From NCBI GenBank assembly GCA_016699895.1, contig CP064991.1, positions 186,001 through 250,000 of the forward strand: a stretch of DNA of 64,000 nt, written 5' to 3'. Numbering within the stretch: the first letter of the stretch is position 1; every line of letters begins with the position of its first letter. Source of the DNA: Candidatus Saccharibacteria bacterium. GTDB lineage: Bacteria; Patescibacteriota; Saccharimonadia; Saccharimonadales; Saccharimonadaceae. The position numbers and the translations under genes are program-made. This document shows, piece by piece, positions 17,101 to 26,163 of this stretch. Below the pieces are notes generated by a model. That model did not search any database, was not told the origin of the DNA, and worked only from the letters and a program-made list of their open reading frames with translations.

Positions 17101-17536
17101 TATCATCGCCGTTGGTAAAAAGCACGATCCGAATATCACGGATGCTATTAACGACTACGAAAAACGCCTCAGAGCCCCATTTGAGGTCAAGTGGGTATTG
17201 TTGCCATATTCAGCTAAAAACGGCGACGAGGCGCGTCAGGACGAGTCTGAGCGTATCATTAGCCAGCTACGGCCAGCTGATTTCGTCGTCCTGCTCGACG
17301 AACGCGGTCAGGACCTATCAAGCCCCGACTTCTCCGCCCTGTTAACTAGCCAGCAAAATATCGTCATCATTATTGGTGGCGCCTACGGGGTAAACGACGA
17401 ATTACGACAACGAGCCGACCGGGTCATCTCATTATCCGCTATGGTATTCCCTCATCAATTAGTGCGCCTCGTAATAATCGAACAAATCTACCGCGCCCAA
17501 GCCATCGCCACCAATCATCCATATCACCATAGCTAA
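17093..17536 (+). CDS. rlmH: 23S rRNA (pseudouridine1915-N3)-methyltransferase RlmH
   Basis: 147 residues, a small SPOUT methyltransferase that modifies helix 69 of 23S rRNA using S-adenosylmethionine. Starts MINIIAVGK. The knot region carries LLDERGQDLSSPDFSALL and IIIGGAYGVNDELRQRA (the GGxxG cofactor loop). The C-terminal LSAMVFPHQLVRLVIIEQIYRA and final HPYHHS are family signatures. Length is close to the usual 155. Overlaps the HIT gene by eight bases. Confidence 0.95.
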   Translation: MINIIAVGKKHDPNITDAINDYEKRLRAPFEVKWVLLPYSAKNGDEARQDESERIISQLRPADFVVLLDERGQDLSSPDFSALLTSQQNIVIIIGGAYGVNDELRQRADRVISLSAMVFPHQLVRLVIIEQIYRAQAIATNHPYHHS

Positions 17537-17586
17537 TGACATGTCAGTATCTAGTAGCGGGTGACGCTGGGACTAGGGCAGCTCCC

Positions 17587-17623
17587 AAAATTGTTTTCGG
17601 TGGTGATTGACCGAAAAAATTTT
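17587..17623. terminator. Hairpin terminator after rlmH
   Basis: A 14-bp interrupted stem: AAAATT-g-TTTTCGGT (17587-17601) with ACCGAAAA (17610-17617) and AATTTT (17618-17623), one bulged base, 8-base loop. The stem itself ends in a T run. Lies about 50 bases after the rlmH stop. Confidence 0.65.
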
Positions 17624-17674
17624 AGGGGCGGACCGAGCGGCAGGACCCGCGTATAGTATGTTTATAATTAAAAC

Positions 17675-17703
17675 TTGACATAAGCGCAATACTATGCTAG
17701 ACT
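17675..17703 (+). promoter_or_regulatory. Promoter of the 17714 gene
   Basis: TTGACA (17675-17680), 17 bases, TAGACT (17698-17703). The start would be near 17710, four bases from ATG 17714, so there is no room for a ribosome site. Confidence 0.75.
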
Positions 17704-17713
17704 GTTTGCAGTT

Positions 17714-18028
17714 ATGAATAAAAATAAAACATCCACCATAAAACAAAAACTTACTAGCCTGTACCGAAACGCCGTTAGTTTATCTCTGGGCGCTGGCATA
17801 TTGCTAGCCTCAACCCATAGCTCTGCACTAGGCTCTAATTATGGTCTATCCCCTGTTGATTTCAAAGTCAAAGTGGTTGGTGATCTCCATACCCATAGCG
17901 ATATCAATTTACAGGCTAGCAGGATATTGCTAGATCCACGCTCATTGCGCGCTATTCGTAATGACAATGGCAACAAAATTGCTGAGGGCGACGGACTACG
18001 TGGTAACTGGGACGTGTACGTAGCCTAA
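17714..18028 (+). CDS. Small exported protein, unknown
   Basis: 104 residues. Basic N-terminus (MNKNKTSTIKQK), hydrophobic segment (LSLGAGILLASTHSSALG, about 24-40) fitting a signal peptide, then a 64-residue mature part that is polar and strand-like (DFKVKVVGDLHTHSD). DLHTHSD resembles the PHP-phosphoesterase metal motif, but the rest of that fold is missing. Its stop abuts the valS stop. Expressed from a consensus promoter as a near-leaderless mRNA. Confidence 0.6.
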   Translation: MNKNKTSTIKQKLTSLYRNAVSLSLGAGILLASTHSSALGSNYGLSPVDFKVKVVGDLHTHSDINLQASRILLDPRSLRAIRNDNGNKIAEGDGLRGNWDVYVA

Positions 18029-20602
18029 TTATCCAGCCATATTCGTGAGCTCGTCGACCAAACGTCGTTCGAGCTCTTTTTTAGCGGTAAGCGCCTGGCG
18101 GCTCTCCTCTACCAGATGAGCTGGCGCCTTGTCAACATAGCTCGGATTCGATAATCGACCTTCGAGATTGCCGATTTCCTGTCTCGTGTCGACCAGTCGT
18201 TTTTCGAGCTGTGTCTGATGTTCGTATAACATTTCCTCGCTAATGTTGAGCCATAATGTATGTTCCGACGACGGGATGCGCAAGCCCTTACCCTCGGACG
18301 TTGCGACAACTGAACCAAGGCCTGCAAGTGTTTTCATACTGTCGCCGTGCTCGGATAGAAGTTGATCGCCCTGCTCGTACATTAGCTCGTACTTTCCGGC
18401 TGGCAACTGCGCCACGATAAAGCGCACCTCACCTACCAGATCCTTGATCTGACTGAACTCTGCAGCCCTAGCGGTATCGTGTGCAAAATCAGTCGGCCAG
18501 GCCTGGCCAATCAGTAGCGAGTCATCATCATGTAATGTCGTCCAAATTGTCTCGGTCGTAAACGGCGCGAACGGATGCGCCAAACGCAGCACGATATCTA
18601 GCACATGAACGAGGAATTCTGGGGTAAAATCCTGTTTACTCACCTCGATAAACCAGTCAGCGACATCATCCCAGATGGCGTGATAAACCGTATCAACCGC
18701 CTCAGCAAAACGATAGTGCGCCAGATGGTCGTCGAGTTGCTGCCGCGCCGCCTCGAGGCGACCTAGCACCCAGTGTTCAGCAATAGTCTTTGGCGTGGCT
18801 GCATTGACCGCGCTCGGATTCAGAATAGCCTCGGGAGCTTTACTCTCGATAAAGCGCGCGATATTCCAAAGTTTGTTGCAGAAATTGCGTCCCGCGACTA
18901 CGGTCGCTGGTGAAAAAGCCTGGCTCTGCCCCGCTGAACGATTCATCACCACACCTAGACGCAGTGCGTCCGAGCCGAAATCGTTAACGACCTCTAGTGG
19001 GTTAAGCACGTTACCCTTGCTCTTGCTCATCTTTTGACCGTGTTCATCGAGAATCAGACCATGCAAATAAACGTCATTGAACGGCACCCGATCGGTCACG
19101 TAGAGGCCGAGCATGATCATGCGCGACACCCACGGCCGCAGAATATCAAATCCAGTCTCCATGACAGAGTTCGGGTAAAAGCGCGCCAGGTCGCCACCCG
19201 CTAGATAATCAGTCGTGATAAACGGCCACTGGCCAGAGGAAAACCAAGTATCAAAGGTGTCTTCGTCGCGTTTGTATGTTGTGCCGTCAATTTCAATTTC
19301 GGTTTGATCGACCCGGGTGTCGAAAACCCAATCATCAGGATCGTTCACGTTTTGAAAGGCTGGAATCGGAATGCCCCACGGGATCTGCCGACTCAGGTTC
19401 CAATCACGCAGCTCGTCGTAATAACGTACTAGCTCTTCGCCCTTTTGAGCAGGAGTAAAGGCTATATCACCCTGTTCGATCGCCCGCTTAGCGCGCTGCG
19501 CCAGTGGTTGAACATCCATGAACCACTGTTTCATGACCAGTGGTTGAATCACGCTACCGCATTTGTAACAATGTGGCACCTGGTGCGTATACTTTTCAAT
19601 CTGGCGGATCAGACCGACGTCCTCGAGATCGGCGACAACCGCTTTGCGCGCCTCGTCAGCCGTCAGCCCGCGATAAGCCTCTGGGGCGTTATCGGTGATG
19701 AGGCCGTCATAGCCGATCACCGAGATCACTTCGAGGTTATGGCGCTGACCAATCTCAAAATCGAGCGGGTCGTGAGCTGGCGTCACTTTGACGGCGCCAG
19801 TACCAAAGCCTAACTCTACCGCCTCATCGGCCACGATCGGAATTTCCCTATCCGACAGCGGTAATTTGAGCATTTTACCAACTAGCGCGCCGTATTTGGG
19901 GTCATCAGGATGAACCGCCACCGCCGTGTCACCAAGCATCGTCTCAGGACGAGTCGTCGCCACTACGATCTCACCTTCCCCCGCCTCATCAGCCAATGGA
20001 TACGCAATATGCCAGAGGTGCGATTTGTCTTCCTTGAACTCGACCTCGATATCGGCGAACGATGTCTGGTGTTTGGTACAGTAGTTAACGATACGCTCAC
20101 CCCTGTAAATGAGCTTGTCATCCCAGAGTTTTTTGAAGGTGTCATAAACCGTGCTGACGACCTTGTCATCGAGAGTAAAGACGAGCGAGCTCCAATCGCA
20201 CGATGCGCCAAGCGCCCGTAGCTGCAGCTCCATGTTGCCCCGCTGCTCGTGCACAAAGTCCCACGTCATTTGATACAATGAATCACGTGAAAAATCGAAC
20301 CGAGACTTCCCTGTTGCCTCTAGGCTACGCTCGAACACCACCCAGGTTTCAAAGCCAGCATGATCAGCCCCCGGAATCCAGACTGTGTCTCGACCCTGCA
20401 TGCGGTGATAGCGAACCAAAATATCCTGGAGTGGGATCATGTAGCCGTGGCCAACGTGCAGATTACCATTAGCATTCGGCGGTGGCATAACAATCGAATA
20501 TGGTTCGCCCTGCCCCGACGGCGCAAACGAGCCGCTCGTCTCCCAGAGCGCATAAATCCCTGGTTCGTACTCTGATGGTTCATAAGCTTTTGGTAATTTC
20601 AT
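18029..20602 (-). CDS. valS: Valyl-tRNA synthetase
   Basis: 857 residues from ATG 20602 (MKLPKAYEPSEYEPG, the conserved ValRS start); a 21-residue longer frame exists. Charges tRNA-Val with valine. Class I signature HVGH in NANGNLHVGHGYM near residue 45; editing domain around TRPETMLGDTAVAVHPDDP (about 215-235); KMSKS loop GQKMSKSKGNVLNP near 510; anticodon-binding domain about 610-750; C-terminal coiled-coil arm (LEKRLVDTRQEIGNLEGRL) that binds the tRNA. Length is normal. Divergent from the first FemAB gene, convergent with the 17714 gene. Confidence 0.97.
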   Translation of the reverse strand: MKLPKAYEPSEYEPGIYALWETSGSFAPSGQGEPYSIVMPPPNANGNLHVGHGYMIPLQDILVRYHRMQGRDTVWIPGADHAGFETWVVFERSLEATGKSRFDFSRDSLYQMTWDFVHEQRGNMELQLRALGASCDWSSLVFTLDDKVVSTVYDTFKKLWDDKLIYRGERIVNYCTKHQTSFADIEVEFKEDKSHLWHIAYPLADEAGEGEIVVATTRPETMLGDTAVAVHPDDPKYGALVGKMLKLPLSDREIPIVADEAVELGFGTGAVKVTPAHDPLDFEIGQRHNLEVISVIGYDGLITDNAPEAYRGLTADEARKAVVADLEDVGLIRQIEKYTHQVPHCYKCGSVIQPLVMKQWFMDVQPLAQRAKRAIEQGDIAFTPAQKGEELVRYYDELRDWNLSRQIPWGIPIPAFQNVNDPDDWVFDTRVDQTEIEIDGTTYKRDEDTFDTWFSSGQWPFITTDYLAGGDLARFYPNSVMETGFDILRPWVSRMIMLGLYVTDRVPFNDVYLHGLILDEHGQKMSKSKGNVLNPLEVVNDFGSDALRLGVVMNRSAGQSQAFSPATVVAGRNFCNKLWNIARFIESKAPEAILNPSAVNAATPKTIAEHWVLGRLEAARQQLDDHLAHYRFAEAVDTVYHAIWDDVADWFIEVSKQDFTPEFLVHVLDIVLRLAHPFAPFTTETIWTTLHDDDSLLIGQAWPTDFAHDTARAAEFSQIKDLVGEVRFIVAQLPAGKYELMYEQGDQLLSEHGDSMKTLAGLGSVVATSEGKGLRIPSSEHTLWLNISEEMLYEHQTQLEKRLVDTRQEIGNLEGRLSNPSYVDKAPAHLVEESRQALTAKKELERRLVDELTNMAG

Positions 20603-20707
20603 TACTGGTACTCCGCTGATCACTAGTTGACTTTTCACGTGAAATATTTGCTGATGTGCAAACACATTCTGGTACTATTTTAGCATATCGGTGGTAAAAT
20701 ATAAGAT

Positions 20708-21697
20708 GTGATAAAGGAAGTAACTAACAAGACCAAGTGGGACGAATTCGTCGCTAATCACGGTGGACATCCGCTGCAGCTCTGGGGCTGGGGTGAGCTA
20801 AAATCGCTCCATAACTGGCAGGTTCACCGAGTAATGGTAGAGCAGGGCAGTGTCATCGGCGGCGCACAGGTTCTGATACGACCAGTGCCTAGGGTAGGGA
20901 AGACCATCGCCTACATACCGCGCGGCCCGGTCGTCATCGACAACATGGACGCGCTATTAACAGAGCTGGCTGATTATGCCCGCACGTCTCTGAAAGCCAT
21001 GGTAGTGACTATCGAACCATATATCGAACAATCTGGACAAGTCAAATTCCCGAAAGGGTGGCGCCATAGTTCGAACCATATCTTGCTGTCACACACTTTG
21101 CTATTAGATTTAACCAAAACCGAAGAGGAATTGTTGGCCGATATCCCGCGCAAACGCCGTTACGATATCCGTAAATCAACCGAGAGCATCCACACCATCC
21201 GCGAGGCAACTACGCCCGAAGACATCGACAAGTGCCTGGCGCTCTATCATCACACGGCAGAGCGGGCTGGTTTCAAGCTCCATGGCGACCAATATTACCG
21301 TGACATTGCCGCCGAGTTAGGGCCAGCTTCGCGCCTGATTGCCGTCTGGAATGAGGCAGACAAGCCGATCGCCATGACCTGGCTCGCCGTCACGCCAGCG
21401 GTAGCCTTTGAACTATACGGTGGCATTAACGAAGAGGGCGCGAGCCTGCGTGCTAACTTTGCCCTAAAGTGGCACTGTATTACCGAGATGAAGAGAGAGG
21501 GCGTGCGCGAGTATGACTTTAACGGATTATTAAATGATGGCATCAGCACGTTCAAACGTAATTTTGCTAGCCATGAAAACGAACTGGTCGGAACGTGGGA
21601 TTATCCATTGTCACCTCTGTATTACCTATGGGAAAAAGCACTGCCGCTCGCCAAATGGGCAGCTCGAACGCTAGGCAAAATCAGAGGTACATCGTGA
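20708..21697 (+). CDS. FemAB/FemX-family peptidoglycan aminoacyltransferase 1
   Basis: 329 residues, GTG start. FemX-type enzymes transfer an amino acid from aminoacyl-tRNA to the peptide stem of lipid II. Two GNAT-like halves are visible: domain 1 with GGAQVLIRPVPRVGKTIAYIPRGP (about 57-80) and domain 2 with RKRRYDIRKS (about 143-152), TAERAGFKLHG and a closing YDFNGLLNDGISTFKRNF. It lacks the long coiled-coil arm of Staphylococcus FemA. TAAAAT lies 5-10 bases before the GTG (leaderless type). Its TGA overlaps the next GTG (GTGA), so the first two Fem genes are coupled. Confidence 0.9.
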   Translation: MIKEVTNKTKWDEFVANHGGHPLQLWGWGELKSLHNWQVHRVMVEQGSVIGGAQVLIRPVPRVGKTIAYIPRGPVVIDNMDALLTELADYARTSLKAMVVTIEPYIEQSGQVKFPKGWRHSSNHILLSHTLLLDLTKTEEELLADIPRKRRYDIRKSTESIHTIREATTPEDIDKCLALYHHTAERAGFKLHGDQYYRDIAAELGPASRLIAVWNEADKPIAMTWLAVTPAVAFELYGGINEEGASLRANFALKWHCITEMKREGVREYDFNGLLNDGISTFKRNFASHENELVGTWDYPLSPLYYLWEKALPLAKWAARTLGKIRGTS

Positions 21698-22779
21698 ATT
21701 GGACTTTTGCTGAACTAGATAGCAAAGACTGGGACGAGTTTGAACGGTCTCATCCGGATAGTCAGTTCCTGCAGGGCGTTCAGCGCCTAAACAAACGCCG
21801 CCAGATGGGATATCAGAGCCATATCGTCGGCATCAAACAAGGTAAAGAAATCATTGCGGGCGGCGTATTGTTGGGTCGTAATAATGAGTTTTGGATGCCA
21901 TACGGACCCCTGATTGATTGGGACAATACCGAGCTAGTTCACTACTTTTTAAAACATATTATTGACTTTTCACACGAAAAAGGTTTTGTTAAAATCGAGA
22001 TTTTTCCTCGGGTTTTGCTATCAATTAGAGATAACAAGGGTACGGTACTCGATAGTTGGGACCGGTCTGATCTAAAGCAGCAATTTAGCGCCGCCAGTTT
22101 TAGCTATCAGGGCGAAACGGTCAATTACCAGATGAAAGCGGGGCGTTGGGCCTTTGTCAAAGATCTGTCGGGCATCGAAACGGTTGACCAACTGCGCGCT
22201 AGCTACCGCAAAACCCTGCGCGCCAGGTTACGCCAGACCGAAGGTGAGGTTGAAATGGTCGCCCTGACACGCGACGAGCTACCAACGCTGATTGGCTTGA
22301 TTGATGATTCAGATGAACGCAACGGCGTATCGGGTAGGGAATTAAAATATTACCAGCTGATGTACGATGCTTTTGGCGACGACATTCAGTTTATGGTGGC
22401 GCGTAAAACCGACGACCACACCCCGATTGCGGGCGCCATTTTCATTAGGCACGGTCACGAAATCTCGTCCTATCTCAGTGGTATGGACCGCCGCTATCGT
22501 CACCTCAACGGACGAGCGTGGCTCCAAGATTATATGATGACAAAATACCTGGGTACCGATGTAACGCGTGTGAACTTTTTCTGGATAGAGGGCCGATTTA
22601 GCGACAATCACCTGCTAGAGTTCAAGAGCGGCTTTGGCGGTGTGGTCGAGGAATACATTGGTGGTTTTGAAAAAGTATTGCGACCCGCCCATTACCACAG
22701 TAAAAAGCTCATCCAAAAAGGCAAAAGGGTCGCAAAAAAACTAATCAACATTCCACGCCGTCTTCGTCATCGAAATTGA
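21694..22779 (+). CDS. FemAB/FemX-family peptidoglycan aminoacyltransferase 2
   Basis: 361 residues from GTG 21694 (VNWTFAELDSKDW), chosen because AGAGG precedes it and GTGA overlaps the previous stop. Family features: SQFLQGVQRLNKRR, AGGVLLGRNNEFWMPYGPLIDW, LRASYRKTLRARLRQ, IAGAIFIRHGHEISSYLSGMDRRYRHLNGRAWLQ and the ending FFWIEGRFSDNHLLEFKSGFGG. The C-terminus is highly basic (KKLIQKGKRVAKKLINIPRRLRHRN), perhaps for tRNA or membrane contact. The last 39 bases overlap the end of tsaD on the other strand. Confidence 0.88.
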   Translation: MNWTFAELDSKDWDEFERSHPDSQFLQGVQRLNKRRQMGYQSHIVGIKQGKEIIAGGVLLGRNNEFWMPYGPLIDWDNTELVHYFLKHIIDFSHEKGFVKIEIFPRVLLSIRDNKGTVLDSWDRSDLKQQFSAASFSYQGETVNYQMKAGRWAFVKDLSGIETVDQLRASYRKTLRARLRQTEGEVEMVALTRDELPTLIGLIDDSDERNGVSGRELKYYQLMYDAFGDDIQFMVARKTDDHTPIAGAIFIRHGHEISSYLSGMDRRYRHLNGRAWLQDYMMTKYLGTDVTRVNFFWIEGRFSDNHLLEFKSGFGGVVEEYIGGFEKVLRPAHYHSKKLIQKGKRVAKKLINIPRRLRHRN

Positions 22780-23790
22780 CGGCAAAACCTCGACCTGACG
22801 CGGATCAGCGGCTGGCACTTTCTGGGCCACATAATATCCGAGCGTCGCTATCATGGCGGCGTTGTCCGTGCAGAGATTCATCGGCGCATAGTTGATGCCG
22901 ATTGGCAATCGCTCGGCTAAAATACGGCGTAGCTCCTGATTCGCCGCCACACCGCCAGCGATCACAACCGATTGCGGTCGGAACTCCTCGTAGGCCAGCA
23001 GAACTTTGTCAACCAAGGTCTCAATCGCGATTTGTTGGAAGCTAGCGGCAAAATCATTGCGCTTAGGCTCGTCTAGACGCTCTGAGAGCGCGTTTGATGG
23101 GAAAGTGTGATCGACGCCCACTTCGGACTGAACGCGTCGCAGAACGGCTGTCTTGAGCCCAGAAAACGAAAAATCGTACTTGTTGGCCATTTTAGCCTTC
23201 GGAAATGTAAAGCGGTGCGGATCGCCCTGTTCGGCAGCCTTGGCGATCGATGGCCCGCCGGGGTAGGGCAGACCGAGAATCTTGGCCACCTTGTCAAAAG
23301 CTTCGCCAACGGCATCATCGGCCGTTTGGCCAATCAATTCGTAGTTACCGTGATCCTTGAACAACACGATCTGGCTGTGGCCGCCGCTCACAATCAGCGC
23401 CAGCATCGGAAAAGCCGGAGCTTCGTCCAGCAAAAAGTTAGCGTACACATGCGCCTCAACGTGATGGATTGGATAGAACGGTTTCTGTTTGACCAGTGCC
23501 AGCATTCGCGCTGACAGCGAGCCGATGAGGAGCGAACCGACCAAACCCGGCATAGTCGTAGCAGCAATCGCGTCGATTTCATCCCAGCCACCGGCCTCGA
23601 CGACGGCCTTGTCAATCACCGGTAACACCACCTCGAGATGCGACCGCGCCGCCACCTCTGGCACCACGCCGCCATAGACGGCATGGATATCTATCTGGGA
23701 ATTAACCACGTTGGAAATCAGTCGGCGACCGTCTTCGACTACGGCAGCCGCTGTTTCGTCACAGCTAGATTCGATACCGAGGATTTTCAT
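22741..23790 (-). CDS. tsaD: tRNA N6-adenosine threonylcarbamoyltransferase TsaD
   Basis: 349 residues. Transfers threonylcarbamoyl from TC-AMP to A37 of ANN-decoding tRNAs, with TsaB and TsaE. Signature start MKILGIESSCDETAAAVVEDG; metal-binding HHVEAHVYANFL near residue 110; IVSGGHSQIVLF; GEAFDKVAKILGLPYPGGP; VIAGGVAANQELR near residue 260. Length normal. TsaE is encoded at 40363 in this window; TsaB is not. ATGA overlap with the Nudix gene upstream, tail overlap of 39 bases with FemAB 2. Confidence 0.97.
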   Translation of the reverse strand: MKILGIESSCDETAAAVVEDGRRLISNVVNSQIDIHAVYGGVVPEVAARSHLEVVLPVIDKAVVEAGGWDEIDAIAATTMPGLVGSLLIGSLSARMLALVKQKPFYPIHHVEAHVYANFLLDEAPAFPMLALIVSGGHSQIVLFKDHGNYELIGQTADDAVGEAFDKVAKILGLPYPGGPSIAKAAEQGDPHRFTFPKAKMANKYDFSFSGLKTAVLRRVQSEVGVDHTFPSNALSERLDEPKRNDFAASFQQIAIETLVDKVLLAYEEFRPQSVVIAGGVAANQELRRILAERLPIGINYAPMNLCTDNAAMIATLGYYVAQKVPAADPRQVEVLPSISMTKTAWNVD

Positions 23791-24242
23791 GTTGTCTCCA
23801 TATAGGAACGAAACAGTGGAATATCGTCAATCTGTGTATTCACTATATTGAGATTACCGAGCACTTCCGAATCAGCCCATATAAACTCTTTTTCACCGGC
23901 CACCGGAACCTGATTATCGCCCAAGTTAACCTGGTAATATAAATTCAAATAAGGCATCCCCGATAAACGTTTATCTCTACACTGAAAAATACTAAATCGT
24001 ACACCTATCGGCACCTGCGAGATTTGGTCCTCTGATATCGTCAAGTTTAACTCCTCGGCGAGCTCACGTCGTAGCGCCATCATGACGCTCTCGCCATGGT
24101 CGATACCACCACCCGGCAGGCCATACAGTTGTTGATCTGGGATTTCCAACGTCAACAACAATTTTCTATCGCGAACAATGACAGCCTTGGCCACAACTCG
24201 ATAAATACTAGCGTCTATAGCTGCTATTCTCTCATCAATCAT
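23787..24242 (-). CDS. Nudix hydrolase
   Basis: 151 residues from ATG 24242 (MIDERIAAIDASI); a longer frame would extend into uppS and looks unrelated. Nudix enzymes cleave nucleoside diphosphates linked to another group. The Nudix box GGIDHGESVMMALRRELAEELNL matches G-x5-E-x7-REUxEExGU. Domain begins VVAKAVIVRDRKLLLT. Substrate unknown. The stop overlaps the tsaD start (ATGA), so both are probably on one transcript, following uppS. Confidence 0.9.
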   Translation of the reverse strand: MIDERIAAIDASIYRVVAKAVIVRDRKLLLTLEIPDQQLYGLPGGGIDHGESVMMALRRELAEELNLTISEDQISQVPIGVRFSIFQCRDKRLSGMPYLNLYYQVNLGDNQVPVAGEKEFIWADSEVLGNLNIVNTQIDDIPLFRSYMETT

Positions 24243-24301
24243 ACTATCAATTCTACCACCTCTAAATCGGAAAATCACGCTTGTCTCTTGATGCCGTACG
24301 A

Positions 24302-25030
24302 TTACTTGCCGAGGCGTCGCTCGCGACTGGCAAAGTTGTCGATGATCTGATCGAGCATTTCCGGTGTAAAATCTGGCCACAACGTATCGAGAAACGCGTA
24401 CTGTGAATGATCGACCAGCAGCGACATAAAACCAGCACTATTATGCGGATCGTCGCCACAGCCGGTGCGAATGATCAGATCAACATCAGGCAAATGACCC
24501 GTCCATGAGTTTTGACGCAATAAATTGGCGTAATCTCGACTCGTTTCGCTATTTGGTTTCGCATTTGACTCCATAATATGCCGCAGAGCTTCGCCGCGCT
24601 CGTCATTGCCGTCATAACCGATCAGAACCGTCAGGCGTTTGCCAGAATTGTAATTCTCCGTGCGCCGCAAGGCATTTTCGATAGCAGCGACCGTCGCCGG
24701 TGCTAGTAACTCGCGCCAACGACCAAAACAGTCTACTTTGATCTGATTTTCCTCTAAAAATTCTAGACTAGCCTCGTCAGAGAAAAATGTTTGGTAAGCT
24801 TTGTTCAAGGCTTTAATCTCGAGCGCCGGCCGATCGGTCAGATTTGACAAGCTACCGATCCAGATCGTCAGATCCTCGATACCGCGCCGAAAGGCTGTCC
24901 GTGCTATGTCGAGACCGAGGAGTCCGCTCGAGACATAGAAATCAACACTCATCATGATACCGCGCTGCCGTCCCCAGCGACGATTGCCGTCGAGAATGAG
25001 CGCCAAATGTCGTAGATTTTGGTGTGCCAT
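24302..25030 (-). CDS. uppS: Cis-prenyltransferase, UppS family (atypical)
   Basis: 242 residues. Makes undecaprenyl-type diphosphate, the lipid carrier for wall precursors. Motif I LILDGNRRWGR near residue 15 gives the catalytic Asp. The C-terminal region DLIIRTGCGDDPHNSAGFM stands where typical UppS has RTxGExRxSNF; the second conserved Arg and the Glu are not found, though DTLWPDFTPE is normal. SIGMA-like membrane helices are absent, as expected for a soluble enzyme. Product chain length could differ from C55. First gene of uppS-Nudix-tsaD. Confidence 0.85.
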   Translation of the reverse strand: MAHQNLRHLALILDGNRRWGRQRGIMMSVDFYVSSGLLGLDIARTAFRRGIEDLTIWIGSLSNLTDRPALEIKALNKAYQTFFSDEASLEFLEENQIKVDCFGRWRELLAPATVAAIENALRRTENYNSGKRLTVLIGYDGNDERGEALRHIMESNAKPNSETSRDYANLLRQNSWTGHLPDVDLIIRTGCGDDPHNSAGFMSLLVDHSQYAFLDTLWPDFTPEMLDQIIDNFASRERRLGK

Positions 25031-25078
25031 AGTGCGATTATGATACCATATTCAGCGACTTTGAGATAGAATAGTCAG

Positions 25079-26128
25079 GTGAACAAGCCGCTCAGACTAG
25101 CCAATGCTACCGAAATCAAACAGTGGGATAACCTGCTAGGCCAGAATCCATATGGCGCCGAGCCATACCAGACAAGATCATTTGCCGCTATCAAACAAAA
25201 ACAGGGGTGGAAACCTGAATATTGGGTATATAGCACAAAGTCTGGTGCCGTCTATGCACTAGCCCTGATTCGCAAACTATCCGGATTGGGTCGTGTCGTC
25301 TATATCCCTCGCGGACCGAGTGTCGTCGAGCCAAAACAGTGGAGCGAGGTCTGCAGCATCAATCGCCAGCAGCTGACCGACGTCATCGCCCTCAAAATGG
25401 AGCCGCCGATTCTCGCAGGCAAATTAAAAGTTATCCGCGACGATGTTAAAAAAGTGCGTGACATTCAAGGTTCAGTCGTCAACACCGTAGTTATCAACCT
25501 AGACCAGAACGAAGATGCCCTATGGGATAGCTTCAGACAGCGCGCTAGGCGCTCAATCCGCGGCGGCCGTAGGGAACAGCTAAAAATATCCGAAGGGGCA
25601 TTTTCGCCAAAAAATGTCGACCTGTTATGGGGTCTTTACCGCGAAACTGCCGCTCGGGCTGGACTAAAGATCAGATCAAGAGCTTATTATGAAAATTTCT
25701 GGCGAGAATACACGGATAGAGGACACGGTAGGTTCTTCTTCGCTTGGACACCAGATGGCAAGCAACCTATCGCCGGGTTGTTCGTCTGTTATGTTGGTGA
25801 CAAGGCTCTCTACAAAGATGGCGGCTCAAAGCGCGATGCCAAAGCCCATTTCTCGCACCTGCTGCAGTGGGAAACGATGCGCTATTTACAACAAAAAGGT
25901 GTCCGTTACTACGACCTGGGTGGTACGCCACCCACCGGGCAAATTAATGATTCATCACATCGACTAGCTAGTCTGGCCACCTTTAAATTGAGCTTTGGCG
26001 CACCTATTACCGAACATATTGGCGCCTACGATCAGATCTTGAAACCGCGGCTTTACAAGGCGTGGTTATTCGTCGAACGCCTGCACCGTGCCGTGGCGAG
26101 CCATACTAAATATCGCGATCTCTACTGA
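25079..26128 (+). CDS. FemAB/FemX-family peptidoglycan aminoacyltransferase 3
   Basis: 349 residues, GTG start with TAGAAT (25067-25072) six bases before it and no ribosome site. Family features: ALALIRKLSGLGRVVYIPRGPSVVEP (about 57-82), LWDSFRQRARRSIRGGRRE, WGLYRETAARAGLKIRSRAYYENFW, AGLFVCYVGDKALYKDGGS and the final YYDLGGTPPTGQ, all matching FemAB domain 2. It stands between uppS and the Mur ligase, strengthening a role in lipid II peptide branching. Which amino acid each of the three enzymes adds cannot be read from sequence. Confidence 0.9.
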   Translation: MNKPLRLANATEIKQWDNLLGQNPYGAEPYQTRSFAAIKQKQGWKPEYWVYSTKSGAVYALALIRKLSGLGRVVYIPRGPSVVEPKQWSEVCSINRQQLTDVIALKMEPPILAGKLKVIRDDVKKVRDIQGSVVNTVVINLDQNEDALWDSFRQRARRSIRGGRREQLKISEGAFSPKNVDLLWGLYRETAARAGLKIRSRAYYENFWREYTDRGHGRFFFAWTPDGKQPIAGLFVCYVGDKALYKDGGSKRDAKAHFSHLLQWETMRYLQQKGVRYYDLGGTPPTGQINDSSHRLASLATFKLSFGAPITEHIGAYDQILKPRLYKAWLFVERLHRAVASHTKYRDLY

Positions 26129-26163
26129 TTTTCGCGCCAGTTTGTTATACAATAGGGCGCGTT

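Noticed and set aside
17890-17910. DLHTHSD in the 17714 protein as a PHP phosphoesterase
   Set aside because: Only the first metal motif is present in a 104-residue protein; the rest of the fold is missing.
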